The notes: generated by a model from the letters alone, not told the origin. 64,000 nt of DNA from a bacterium (GCA_016124235.1 WGOC01000010.1:124001-188000); one strand, 5' to 3'. Counted from the first letter of the stretch, positions 7,732 to 15,548 are shown. Translations and numbers: made by a program.

Positions 7732-8229
7732 TTAATTCACGTCCAGCCGATCTCCGAGAGGCTTGCCATCCAGGATGAGCATCGCGGGCTTACCTGGTTG
7801 GCGAACGATCACCGCGTCGTGACCCGCCAGCAAAACCATCAACTCCTGGTCCGTCAGCTTCTGATAAAGATCAGGTGACGGCACGGTCTTCACGATCAAC
7901 GAGTCGTCATGCGAGGAATCTATCACTGCAAATTCGGTGGCGCGCGTGGTGACGATTTCGTCCGCCGCCAACGGCACCGTATGCACGATGTAATTGGGCT
8001 TGGCTGGCAGGGTTACATTTGCGATCGACGGTGCTGTCGGGCGTGGCCAGGTGAACCAAAATGTCGCGGCGATCAATACCAGCGCGGTCACCATCGACAC
8101 GCGGCCGGCTTTCCGATGGAACCGTCGACGCCGAACCGCGGCCAGCGTTCCGGCCAGCAGTTGTTCATCGAACGCAGTGGGACGATCGTTCATCAAATCG
8201 TTTAGGAGTTCCTGCGCCGGGCTATTCAT
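7732..8229 (-). CDS. Single-pass membrane protein encoded with an ECF sigma factor (anti-sigma candidate)
   Basis: 165 residues. The first ~42 residues are hydrophilic and Arg-rich (AVRRRRFHRK), followed by one transmembrane segment (about residues 43-61, VSMVTALVLIAATFWFTW), then a ~100-residue outer domain ending in PAMLILDGKPLGDRL. No family motif, including the anti-sigma zinc-binding HxxxCxxC, was recognised. Its start overlaps the end of the sigma factor gene by 8 nt, indicating translational coupling. A short cytoplasmic N-terminus, one membrane pass and coupling to a sigma factor fit an anti-sigma or sensor role, but this is inference from position and topology. Confidence 0.7.
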   Translation of the reverse strand: MNSPAQELLNDLMNDRPTAFDEQLLAGTLAAVRRRRFHRKAGRVSMVTALVLIAATFWFTWPRPTAPSIANVTLPAKPNYIVHTVPLAADEIVTTRATEFAVIDSSHDDSLIVKTVPSPDLYQKLTDQELMVLLAGHDAVIVRQPGKPAMLILDGKPLGDRLDVN

Positions 8230-8845
8230 GTTGGGCCTCCTTCAAAAGCATTTCGCGCAATCGGCGACGGATTCGCACGAGCCGCGATTCGATGGCCTTT
8301 TCCGTGGTGCCGAGTTGTTCGGCGATCGTACGGCTGGTTTCGCCGAGATAATATTTTCGTTTAACCAAGTCAGCATCTTCCGTGGAAAGGCTCGGTAACA
8401 ACTCTTCCAATCGATCAAGCAAGGACGGATCCTCCGTCGCGTTTGTTGAACTTTCCTTCTGGGCGTCCTGGTGATTGAAAAAACGGGTGAGGAAAGCAAA
8501 GTAACGACCTTTCTTCCGGGTGTGATCCGTCACCGCGCTGCGCGCCAACCGGGTAAGCCAGCTCCAGAAAACATCCTTGTCATCAAAACGGCGGATGTGA
8601 CGCACAACCCGAAGCATCGTTTGTTGCATCGCCTCCTGCGTGAGTTCTTCATCGCCGCGCGTGATCACGATGAGATAACGGAACAACCGGTCCCGGTAGG
8701 TGTCGAGAAATTCAACGAACGCAGCGTCCTCCTGCCGCGTCATCCGGGCCGTCAACGCTGCGAGGGCTCCGTCGCGAACGGAACCCTCGGCAGCCTTGCT
8801 GGTGGCTGGCTTAGTCAATGGCGGGAATGGAATAAGATCGTTCAA
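8222..8845 (-). CDS. ECF-type RNA polymerase sigma factor
   Basis: About 207 residues. Region 2 is seen in FVEFLDTYRDRLFRYLIVITRGDEELTQEAMQQTMLRVVRHI and DVFWSWLTRLARSAVTDHTRK, and region 4 in LLPSLSTEDADLVKRKYYLGETSRTIAEQLGTTEKAIESRLVRIRRRL (helix-turn-helix binding the -35 element). The only start that keeps the full frame is TTG at 8845, two codons after the TAG of the upstream gene and in the same frame; a later ATG (Met35, MTRQEDAAF) would still retain region 2. It is the middle gene of a secretin-like / sigma / membrane protein operon. Confidence 0.85.
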   Translation of the reverse strand: MNDLIPFPPLTKPATSKAAEGSVRDGALAALTARMTRQEDAAFVEFLDTYRDRLFRYLIVITRGDEELTQEAMQQTMLRVVRHIRRFDDKDVFWSWLTRLARSAVTDHTRKKGRYFAFLTRFFNHQDAQKESSTNATEDPSLLDRLEELLPSLSTEDADLVKRKYYLGETSRTIAEQLGTTEKAIESRLVRIRRRLREMLLKEAQHE

Positions 8846-8848
8846 CTT

Positions 8849-9742
8849 CTATGGTTTTATCTGCTCACTATTTTGCAATGACTCAGGGTTCCCGGTTCGT
8901 GAATTGGAACCGTTTGCAGGTTCTTGGCGTACAGCTCTTCCTTGATCTAGTTGAGCCATTACGTCTCTAATTAAAGTTAATTGAACAATGGTCCCCCTGG
9001 CTACTAGCAATCCGGTATCCGAATGATATTTCATTTCCGGTTGGACGGATGAATCAAGCATCTGCCAGGCAGTTTTTATCGCGGTGGTAATGTCGTCAAT
9101 TGTGTAGCCCTTCGCCAGTAAACGGGCCAATTGATAAACCTGAACTGTGGAATCCTCCTTTTGCTGAATTTCAGGAGGGCCCGCCGGACGATCAGTGAAG
9201 AAATACCAGATGGAATCCTGGGTCGGTGGATTGTCATTCGTTTTGAAGCCCTGAACAATGCGTCCACTTTGCCATTGAGGGGTCGCTTGCGATCCCACAC
9301 CTCGCGTCGGCGGACCGGTGAAGTACATTCCGGTGATGAAATTGGTCTTTTTGTCGTTCGCTGCAGTCACCGCTTCAAATAGTTGGGGAATAGTCACATT
9401 GGCCACATCAACAGCCGGCAATTGCGCTTCAGCCTCTTCCTTGGGAATGATTACGTTCACTTTGAGCCCGGATTGGGCATTGATAGCTTCGACAAACTCC
9501 TTCGGCGTTCCTCCATTGAACTCGAGGTCGAAATGTTTGTTTGGGTCCTTCACGGGGATTGGCTGACCGGTTACTGGATCGGTTGCAAATTGTTGATCCT
9601 TCACAGTGATTGGCCGGCCAGTCGCCGGATCAGTTGCATATCGCCGAAGGCTTTGCGATTCGCCAGGTTGTTGAGCGCGCGAGATGCCGGCGAAGCAACC
9701 TGCAATCAACAGGGAAGCAATAATTGAAGATTTGATTCTCAT
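8849..9742 (-). CDS. Exported secretin-N/STN-like protein at the head of a sigma factor operon
   Basis: 297 residues from the ATG at 9742, chosen over the ATG at 9748 because GGAAAGG lies ~8 nt upstream. The signal peptide contains IAGC (possible lipobox, Cys16) and SRA-QQ (possible signal peptidase I site). A 15-residue unit, YATDPATGRPITVKD, is repeated as FATDPVTGQPIPVKD. The core FDLEFNGGTPKEFVEAINAQSG resembles STN domains, and the C-terminal part (VYQLARLLAKGYTIDDITTAI ... DTGLLVARGTIVQLTLIRDVMAQLD) resembles the secretin N-domain ring-building fold. No secretin beta-barrel follows, so it is a soluble or lipid-anchored relative. Role unknown; its gene immediately precedes the sigma factor. 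Confidence 0.7.
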   Translation of the reverse strand: MRIKSSIIASLLIAGCFAGISRAQQPGESQSLRRYATDPATGRPITVKDQQFATDPVTGQPIPVKDPNKHFDLEFNGGTPKEFVEAINAQSGLKVNVIIPKEEAEAQLPAVDVANVTIPQLFEAVTAANDKKTNFITGMYFTGPPTRGVGSQATPQWQSGRIVQGFKTNDNPPTQDSIWYFFTDRPAGPPEIQQKEDSTVQVYQLARLLAKGYTIDDITTAIKTAWQMLDSSVQPEMKYHSDTGLLVARGTIVQLTLIRDVMAQLDQGRAVRQEPANGSNSRTGNPESLQNSEQIKP

Positions 9743-9897
9743 ATTCATATCCTTTCCCTGATACACGCTGCCCGGCATCAAACCCTGCAAAAAATCGTCT
9801 GGCAAGGCGCAGAGCAAACTCAAAGGGATTCGCATGCTACGATTTACGAAGCGGCATTAGTTGTTAAACGCGGGTGCGAAGTCGGGATGGCGCAAGA

Positions 9898-10144
9898 GTA
9901 GGACAGGCATCCTGCCTGTCTGGGCGAGAGGGAAGAAATACCGCGTGCGCCCGTTCAGAACGTAGCAGCCGACATGAGTCGGCTCCGGCGCAATTCGCGT
10001 TCCGCTTGAATCAGAGCGGACTTACATCCGCTGCTACGCACGACCAATACTATCAACGATGAACAAACGGATCGGACATTTCTTCGGATGATTCCGATCA
10101 TTTAACTCAATCGAACGATTCATGAGACAGGCAGGATGCCTGAC
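9898..10144. repeat. Nested-hairpin composite element, copy B (~250 bp)
   Basis: Same order as copy A: GTAGGACAGGCA (9898-9909) forming a hairpin with loop TCC and TGCCTGTC (9913-9920); AGCCGAC-ATGA-GTCGGCT (9967-9984); AGCGGA-CTTACA-TCCGCT (10015-10032); right-end hairpin GACAGGCA-GGA-TGCCTGAC (10126-10144). It lies just upstream of the secretin-like operon, as a direct repeat of the copy downstream of that operon. The rest of the 9743-10276 gap holds the operon promoter region and a further hairpin pair, but no gene. Confidence 0.8.
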
Positions 10145-10154
10145 CCACCCTGGG

Positions 10155-10204
10155 AGGGACCGCATGCTGCGGTCCCTAATATTTCGGACGGCGACACGCC
10201 GTCC
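10155..10204. repeat. Two adjacent short hairpins of the same architecture
   Basis: AGGGACCGCA (10155-10164), loop TGC, TGCGGTCCCT (10168-10177): perfect 10-bp stem. Then GGACGGCG (10186-10193), loop ACA, CGCCGTCC (10197-10204): perfect 8-bp stem. They follow copy B directly. Stem sequences differ from copies A and B but the stem/3-nt-loop design is the same. Confidence 0.65.
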
Positions 10205-10276
10205 CTCCCATCTACGACAAATGACCGATCGAGTATCTTGACCACGAAACGTATCAAGAGATGCACTCAGTCTTTC

Positions 10277-10903
10277 TCAACTTTCGCCATCGGAGGTCTT
10301 GAACTCGGGCAGTTTCCATTCCCAACGGATCGCGAGAAAGCGCAGCGCCAGAACCACCACCACGCCCGCGCCAGCGGACCAGATCGGTTGTTTGAGAAAA
10401 TGGTGCATCACGACGTAAACCGTCGCCCCCGTGATCGCCGCCGTCGCGTAAAGCGTGATGTCCTTGCGGAATACGAGCGGCACTTCGTTGAGCAGCACAT
10501 CACGAATGATACCGCCCGCGACACCCGTCATCGTGCCGAGCGCGACCGCGATCAATCCACCGGCCTCAAACTTCAGACTCTTGCTCGCACCGACGATCGT
10601 GAACATCGCCAGCGCAACCGCGTCCGCCGGTTCAAACCATTTTCGCGGAATCGTCAACCAGCGGGCGGTCGAGAAAGTCAGCAACGCCGCCGCGATGGCA
10701 GTTACGACGAACGCCGGCGCCTTCACCCAGAACACCGGCGTGGCGCCGAGGCAAAGATCGCGCACCGTGCCGCCGCCAAACGCGGTAACCAGCGCCAGCA
10801 CCACGACGCCGAACAGGTCGACCTTCTTGCCGCGCGCGGCGAGCACGCCGGACACCGCGCTGACCGCCACGCCGAAATGTTCGAGCCAGGGAGTGAGGTT
10901 CAT
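10277..10903 (-). CDS. TRIC/UPF0126 family membrane channel protein (YicG-like)
   Basis: 208 residues from the ATG at 10903. Seven hydrophobic segments arranged as two homologous halves: GVLAARGKKVDLFGVVVLALVTAFGGGTVRDL and KFEAGGLIAVALGTMTGVAGGIIRDVL. The GGGT-RD and GG-IRD glycine motifs are the hallmark of prokaryotic trimeric intracellular cation (TRIC) channels. The ATG overlaps the TGA of the upstream gene (ATGA at 10900-10903), which decides the start against a Met six codons earlier and indicates coupled translation. It probably acts as a cation-selective inner-membrane channel. Confidence 0.88.
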   Translation of the reverse strand: MNLTPWLEHFGVAVSAVSGVLAARGKKVDLFGVVVLALVTAFGGGTVRDLCLGATPVFWVKAPAFVVTAIAAALLTFSTARWLTIPRKWFEPADAVALAMFTIVGASKSLKFEAGGLIAVALGTMTGVAGGIIRDVLLNEVPLVFRKDITLYATAAITGATVYVVMHHFLKQPIWSAGAGVVVVLALRFLAIRWEWKLPEFKTSDGES

Positions 10904-11742
10904 CGCTTGTTTAGGAAGCACGGCAGCGATCGCGCCGGCCCGTTTGTGTTGAGAATCGTCACGACGTCCGAGTAGGGAATTTCCGGTTCAAAGTAATTCT
11001 CTGCTTCGAATTTCCGGAACGGTGCAGTCCAGAATTTGAAGCCCACAGAGTTGACCGTGAACACGATCTTCGGGACCTCATCCGGCTTGACCGTTACCAA
11101 TTCGCGCTCGCTCATGTTCGTGCCGTAGATCCTGCGTTTTTCCTGGTTCATGAGCTCAGTCATCCTTACCGCAAGAAGCTCCAGCCAGTTGGTGCCCGTT
11201 CGGAAAAACTCGCCAAGCTGCACTTCGCGAAACGAGTTCCCCTCCGGCACGGCATTGATCGCGTCCAAATACCTCAACGGCCGAATGCCACCGGCGTTCT
11301 TCCATCGATCGGCAATCGTACTCACAAGCTGCGGCGTCACCAACTCGGCGTCGATCTTGGCATCCAACCACAATTCGTAATCTTTTTCATCCCGGAACAC
11401 CGATGGCACCCGCACCGCAAACCAGACATTCCGCCAGTTAGCCATCTCCCCGAACTTGGCGACGTCTTCCCGAGCCTGCTTCAGCGTATGCTCGTTGATC
11501 GCCCTCCAGAACACGTTCGTCATTGGCAGCCGGAAAAGCGTCACCTTGCTTTTGGTTCGTATTCCACGCCCCAGCGCGCGAAAGCCCGACGAGCCCTTGA
11601 TTTGCAGCCGGTCCATGGTGACCGATGATCCCGGCGCCGCGACGCCACGCTCGACCACTCGCGGACCGTTGGAAACCACGAAGAGCGCGAATACCAGCAA
11701 CAATACGGGAACCACCACGGCCAAAAACCGTTTCTTCGTCAC
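10900..11742 (-). CDS. Membrane-anchored DUF3298-like protein, divergent paralogue
   Basis: 280 residues: a short basic N-terminus and one hydrophobic anchor or signal (FLAVVVPVLLLVFALFVVSN), then an extracytoplasmic region. It aligns by eye along its whole length with the next gene (shared RTK/RGK, LP-TN-FW--IN, EVQLGEFF/EVKLPELF, VFTV and NTNGPARSLPCF/DTNGPAKWLPCF). In the neighbour the motif YHDYTGGAHGN marks DUF3298/DUF4163 domains; here the same place reads IADRWKNAGGIRPLR, so the conserved motif is lost. Probably one of a duplicated pair, with this copy diverged. Function unknown. Translationally coupled to the TRIC channel gene. Confidence 0.7.
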   Translation of the reverse strand: MTKKRFLAVVVPVLLLVFALFVVSNGPRVVERGVAAPGSSVTMDRLQIKGSSGFRALGRGIRTKSKVTLFRLPMTNVFWRAINEHTLKQAREDVAKFGEMANWRNVWFAVRVPSVFRDEKDYELWLDAKIDAELVTPQLVSTIADRWKNAGGIRPLRYLDAINAVPEGNSFREVQLGEFFRTGTNWLELLAVRMTELMNQEKRRIYGTNMSERELVTVKPDEVPKIVFTVNSVGFKFWTAPFRKFEAENYFEPEIPYSDVVTILNTNGPARSLPCFLNKR

Positions 11743-11872
11743 ACGGCCAACTCCTTTCTCATCGGCAAAAAATACTCCGCATGCGCGTCCAGGTCCTCAC
11801 GGGCATGTAAGGTGTTGAAACGAAATGCAGCGCTGACAGCGACATCAAGATGTTCAAGTTCGCACGTGGAAT

Positions 11873-12730
11873 TCATCGCTTGTCCTCGAAGCAGGGCAAC
11901 CATTTAGCCGGCCCGTTGGTGTCCAGCATTTTCACTATCAGATCGTAGGGAATCACCGGTTCGAATGAGCCCTCGGCATACGCGCCCTTTTCATACGGCG
12001 CGAACCAAATTTTGAGTCCGTCCAGCGTGACGGTAAACACTGCATCGTCCAATTCTTCCGCCTTCACGGTGGCCGCGGCATCGTCCGAAAAGTCGGCGCC
12101 CCAGTTTTCGCGTTTCCGCTTGTTGATTTCCCGTTCCGCGGTGGCCGCCAAAACTTCGCGCCAGCCGACGTCCACGATGAAAAGCTCCGGCAGCTTCACT
12201 TCGCGAAACTCCGCTCCGCTACTGACCGCCGTGAGCGCGCCAAAGCCGGTATTGCCGTGCGCACCACCGGTATAATCGTGGTAACTGGCGATCAAGCTGA
12301 CCAAATTCAGTGATACGAATTCCGCGTGCCATTGGGCGTCCATCGACCAGTCGTTCATCGCGGAGGGTTCCTTGACCGACCACCAAAACTCTTTCCACGA
12401 TTCCTGTCCGATGAACTGGTCGAGCGAATCGCGACATTGCTTTTCCATCTCGGCGTTGATGGTTGTCCAGAACGCGTTCGTAGCCGGCAGCGTCGGAAAC
12501 GAGGCCTTGCCGCGTGTGCGAAAACCACGATTAAAAGCGCGCACGCCGGATCGATCATGAAGTTCAATGTTTTTGATGCTGATCGGACCCGAAGGCGTGG
12601 TCATGTTTTCCTCGGACACCACCCGACGACCGCCGCTTGGAACAATCACCCAGATCAACGTCCCGACGGTCATGAACAAAACGATTCCGATCCAAACGCG
12701 GGTTCCGAGTATCCGCCGTTTGTTCATCAC
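11873..12730 (-). CDS. Membrane-anchored DUF3298/DUF4163-like protein
   Basis: 285 residues. The N-terminus is a signal/anchor (VWIGIVLFMTVGTLIWVIVP) and the rest is predicted extracytoplasmic. The motif SYHDYTGGAHGNTGF near residue 160 is characteristic of the DUF3298 domain found C-terminal to RsiV-like anti-sigma and PdaC-like deacetylase proteins, where it may bind substrate or lysozyme. No catalytic deacetylase domain is present. A paralogue lies 130 bp downstream on the same strand, giving a tandem duplication. Two adjacent Met codons (12730, 12727) make the exact start trivial but uncertain. Confidence 0.75.
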   Translation of the reverse strand: MMNKRRILGTRVWIGIVLFMTVGTLIWVIVPSGGRRVVSEENMTTPSGPISIKNIELHDRSGVRAFNRGFRTRGKASFPTLPATNAFWTTINAEMEKQCRDSLDQFIGQESWKEFWWSVKEPSAMNDWSMDAQWHAEFVSLNLVSLIASYHDYTGGAHGNTGFGALTAVSSGAEFREVKLPELFIVDVGWREVLAATAEREINKRKRENWGADFSDDAAATVKAEELDDAVFTVTLDGLKIWFAPYEKGAYAEGSFEPVIPYDLIVKMLDTNGPAKWLPCFEDKR

Positions 12731-12750
12731 GCAACTCCAGACAAGAATAT

Positions 12751-13935
12751 TTACTGCGCCAACTCGCGCTTAACCTCGGTGAATTTCGCCACCGCGAAAT
12801 CAAGATCCTCCCGCGTGTGGGCCGCGCTGATTTGCGTACGAATCCGCGCCTTGCCCTTGGGCACAACCGGATAACTGAACGCGATCACGTAAACGCCCTT
12901 GGCCAGCATGCGATCGGCAAACTGCGTCGCCAGCGCAGCATCACCAAACATGATCGGCACGATGGGATGTTCGCCGGGCAGGATGTCGAAGCCGGCTTTG
13001 GTCATCGCGTCGCGAAAGAACCGCGTGTTCGATTCCAGCTGGTCGCGGAGATCAGTCGATGCCGACAACAGTTCCAGCACTTTCAACGAAGCCGCGGCAA
13101 TGCTCGGGCAAAGTGTGTTGCTGAAAAGATAGGGCCGCGAACGTTGTCGGAGAAATTCAACGATTTCCTTCCGTCCGCTCGTGTAACCACCGCTCGCGCC
13201 GCCCAATGCCTTGCCGAGCGTGCCCGTGATGATGTCCACGCGACCGATGACATCGCAGTGTTCGTGCGTGCCGCGACCGTGTTTCCCCATGAAACCAACC
13301 GCGTGTGAGTCGTCCACCATCACCAGCGCGTCGTGTTTGTCCGCGAGATCGCAAATCGCCTTCAAGTTGGCGAGGTAGCCGTCCATGCTGAACACTCCGT
13401 CGGTCGCGATCAGTTTGAAACGCGCGCCGGCTGCGTCCTTCAATTTTGCCTCCAGATCGGCCATGTCATTGTTCTTGTAGCGATGTCGTTGCGCCTTGCA
13501 GAGCCGAATGCCGTCGATGATCGAGGCGTGATTCAGTTCGTCCGAAATCACCGCGTCCTCCGGTCCGAGCAAGGTTTCGAACAAACCGCCGTTCGCGTCG
13601 AAGCAGGAGCTGTAAAGAATCGTGTCCTCGGTGCCGAGAAACTCGCTGAGTTTCGCTTCGAGTTGTTTGTGTATCGATTGGGTGCCGCAGATGAACCGCA
13701 CGCTGGCCATCCCGTAACCCCAGTGATCAAGCCCTTCGTGAGCAGCCGCGCGGACGTCGGGATGCTGCGCGAGTCCGAGATAATTGTTCGCGCAAAGATT
13801 GAGAACCGGTTGACCGTCACTCACGCGCACATGCGTGCCCTGCGGCGTGGCGATCACGCGTTCTGATTTGTAAAGCCCGGCGGAGCGGATTTCGTCGAGC
13901 TGGGCCGTGAGATGGAAAATGTATTGTTGGTTCAT
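12751..13935 (-). CDS. kbl: Glycine C-acetyltransferase (2-amino-3-ketobutyrate CoA ligase)
   Basis: 394 residues, very close to E. coli Kbl throughout: [71 protein letters not shown], and the PLP-lysine region [17 protein letters not shown]. It is a cytoplasmic PLP enzyme that cleaves 2-amino-3-ketobutyrate with CoA to glycine and acetyl-CoA, the second step of threonine degradation. The start at 13935 (MNQQYIFHL) matches the family; an ATG at 13950 lies inside the inverted repeat of the adjacent GxxExxY cassette. Its partner tdh is upstream on the same strand, separated by that cassette. Confidence 0.95.
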   Translation of the reverse strand: MNQQYIFHLTAQLDEIRSAGLYKSERVIATPQGTHVRVSDGQPVLNLCANNYLGLAQHPDVRAAAHEGLDHWGYGMASVRFICGTQSIHKQLEAKLSEFLGTEDTILYSSCFDANGGLFETLLGPEDAVISDELNHASIIDGIRLCKAQRHRYKNNDMADLEAKLKDAAGARFKLIATDGVFSMDGYLANLKAICDLADKHDALVMVDDSHAVGFMGKHGRGTHEHCDVIGRVDIITGTLGKALGGASGGYTSGRKEIVEFLRQRSRPYLFSNTLCPSIAAASLKVLELLSASTDLRDQLESNTRFFRDAMTKAGFDILPGEHPIVPIMFGDAALATQFADRMLAKGVYVIAFSYPVVPKGKARIRTQISAAHTREDLDFAVAKFTEVKRELAQ

Positions 13936-13941
13936 GGGCAG

Positions 13942-14384
13942 ACCGCTCATTTACGCTAATCGTCGCTGATAAATTCCGAGAGAATGATGCGCTTCCACTG
14001 CAATCCACCGGCCGGTCCAAAGTTGATCAGGTAGCCAACCGAATATTTGGAGATACGCATATAGTTCATCAGTTGGCCTTCGTGCTCTTCGGTCAGGGCA
14101 GAAACGGCTTTCAACTCGACCACGATTCCTTTGTGGAGAAGCAAATCAGGAATGTAACGGCATTTCAGCGTTCGTCCTTTGTAGAAAACCTCGAGACCAA
14201 CTTTCGATTCAAATGGAATTCTTCGTTGGGCCAACTCCAGTTCAAGACTCTCCTGATAGATCTCTTCAGCCAGCCCGTGACCTTGTTGATTGTACACTTC
14301 GAAGGCCGCACCGACCAAATCGTACCCCTCTTGTTTATAAATTTCCTTCTTCATGATCAGCGGAGATTAGCGCAAATCAGCGGT
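13942..14384. mobile_element. GxxExxY cassette bounded by 29-bp imperfect inverted repeats
   Basis: The left end (13942-13970) reads ACCGCTCATTTACGCTAATC then GTCGCTGAT. The reverse complement of 14356-14384 reads ACCGCTGATTTGCGCTAATC then TCCGCTGAT. These match at 25 of 29 positions. The repeats abut the start codon and include the stop codon of the enclosed GxxExxY gene, and the unit sits between tdh and kbl, normally adjacent genes. No transposase is inside; mobility is inferred from structure and position only. Confidence 0.5.
13956..14354 (-). CDS. GxxExxY family protein (PD-(D/E)XK nuclease-like fold)
   Basis: 132 residues with the name-giving motif in GHGLAEEIYQESL (G-LA-E-EI-Y), followed by YKGRTLKCRYIPDLLLHKGIVVELKAVSAL, where the D and E-x-K spacing (IPD ... 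VELK) matches a PD-(D/E)XK nuclease core, and the C-terminal YSVGYLINFG strand. The family is common in Bacteroidetes, Verrucomicrobia and cyanobacteria, often in many copies per genome; its function is unproven. The gene lies between tdh and kbl inside inverted repeats, which suggests insertion into that operon. Confidence 0.88.
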   Translation of the reverse strand: MKKEIYKQEGYDLVGAAFEVYNQQGHGLAEEIYQESLELELAQRRIPFESKVGLEVFYKGRTLKCRYIPDLLLHKGIVVELKAVSALTEEHEGQLMNYMRISKYSVGYLINFGPAGGLQWKRIILSEFISDD

Positions 14385-14393
14385 TCACCAATC

Positions 14394-15422
14394 TCATTTG
14401 GTCCAATCGAGCACGACTTTTCCGCTCTTGCCACTGAGCATCACGGCAAACGCTTTTTCAAACTCGGTGTAATGATAGCGGTGCGTGATGACGGGGCGAA
14501 TGTCCAAGCCCCCTTGTAACATGACGGTCATCTTGTACCACGTCTCGTACATCTCACGACCGTAAATGCCCTTCACGGTCAGCATGTTGAAAATGACCGT
14601 GTTCCAATCAATGGCAATTGGTTCCGGCGGAATCCCCAGCATCGCGATCTTTCCGCCGTGGGCCATGTTCGCGAGCATGTCCTGGAACGCGGTCGCGTTC
14701 CCGCTCATCTCCAGTCCGACGTCGAAGCCCTCGTGCATGCCGAGCTGCTTTTGCACATCGGCTAGCGTTTGTTCCTTCGGGTTCACGGCCAGCGTCACAC
14801 CCATCTTGCGCGCGAGTTCCAGCCGCCAGGGATTTACATCCGTGATGACGACATAACGCGCGCCGGCGTACTTGGCGATCGCCGCGCCCATGATCCCGAT
14901 TGGTCCGGCACCCGTGACCAACACGTCTTCGCCGAGAACGGGAAATGAAAGCGCCGTGTGAACCGCGTTGCCAAATGGATCGAAGATCGACGCGACATCG
15001 CGGTCAATATCGTCGTGGTGGACCCAGACATTGGTCATCGGCAGAGAAATGTATTCCGCAAACGCACCCGCTCGATTGACACCCACACCTTTTGTGTCCG
15101 CGCACAAATGCCGGCGGCCGGCCAGGCAGTTGCGACATCGGCCGCACACCACGTGGCCTTCGCCGCTGACGATCTGGCCCGGATGAAAATCCTTCACATT
15201 CGAACCCACTTCAACGATCTCGCCAACAAACTCATGACCGACCACCATCGGCACCGGAATCGTCTTTTGCGCCCAGGCATCCCATTTCCAGATGTGCAGG
15301 TCCGTGCCGCAGATGCCGGTCTTTTGGATGCGGATGAGGACGTCGTTGATGCCGATCGACGGTTCCGGAACGTCGTCGAGCCAGAGACCGGTTTCGCGTT
15401 TGCTTTTGACGAGGGCTTTCAT
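14394..15422 (-). CDS. tdh: L-threonine 3-dehydrogenase
   Basis: 342 residues, same length class as E. coli Tdh. Catalytic zinc residues C38, T40 and H43 are present ([10 protein letters not shown]), with GHEFVGEI after them; the structural zinc site is [15 protein letters not shown]; the NAD-binding Rossmann motif is [11 protein letters not shown]. The enzyme oxidises threonine to 2-amino-3-ketobutyrate in the cytoplasm, feeding Kbl. The gene starts at 15422 and diverges from a cupin-XRE regulator across a 126-bp gap containing a strong palindrome. It likely forms an operon with the GxxExxY gene and kbl. Confidence 0.95.
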   Translation of the reverse strand: MKALVKSKRETGLWLDDVPEPSIGINDVLIRIQKTGICGTDLHIWKWDAWAQKTIPVPMVVGHEFVGEIVEVGSNVKDFHPGQIVSGEGHVVCGRCRNCLAGRRHLCADTKGVGVNRAGAFAEYISLPMTNVWVHHDDIDRDVASIFDPFGNAVHTALSFPVLGEDVLVTGAGPIGIMGAAIAKYAGARYVVITDVNPWRLELARKMGVTLAVNPKEQTLADVQKQLGMHEGFDVGLEMSGNATAFQDMLANMAHGGKIAMLGIPPEPIAIDWNTVIFNMLTVKGIYGREMYETWYKMTVMLQGGLDIRPVITHRYHYTEFEKAFAVMLSGKSGKVVLDWTK

Positions 15423-15475
15423 GAATTGAGCGGACGATTAATGCATTGCCAGAAACCGGGCGAGCTGCCAAGTCT

Positions 15476-15491
15476 ATCCAATACATTGGAT
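15476..15491. promoter_or_regulatory. Palindromic operator candidate between tdh and the XRE-cupin gene
   Basis: ATCCAAT-AC-ATTGGAT, a perfect 7-bp inverted repeat with a 2-bp centre, lies 54 bp before tdh and 58 bp before the divergent regulator gene. Size and position suit a helix-turn-helix dimer site, probably for that regulator. Confidence 0.45.
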
Positions 15492-15548
15492 GCGCCGTGC
15501 AGGATAGTGGACAGCGTAATTCCGAGATGCAAGACAGATTTCCATTAT

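Noticed and set aside
9874-10062. Small frame containing VGQASCLS within copy B
   Set aside because: It is translation of the hairpin element itself; the same peptide-like strings appear wherever the element occurs, so it is not evidence of a gene.
7403-10144. Reading the hairpin elements as ordinary rho-independent terminators
   Set aside because: They lack consistent T-tracts, occur in pairs with fixed outer ends, recur with the same sequence at distant loci, and three are inside translated genes.
14958-15548. N-terminal extension of the XRE-cupin regulator
   Set aside because: The upstream part of the frame is antisense to tdh and crosses its promoter; the HTH domain starts shortly after the ATG at 15549.
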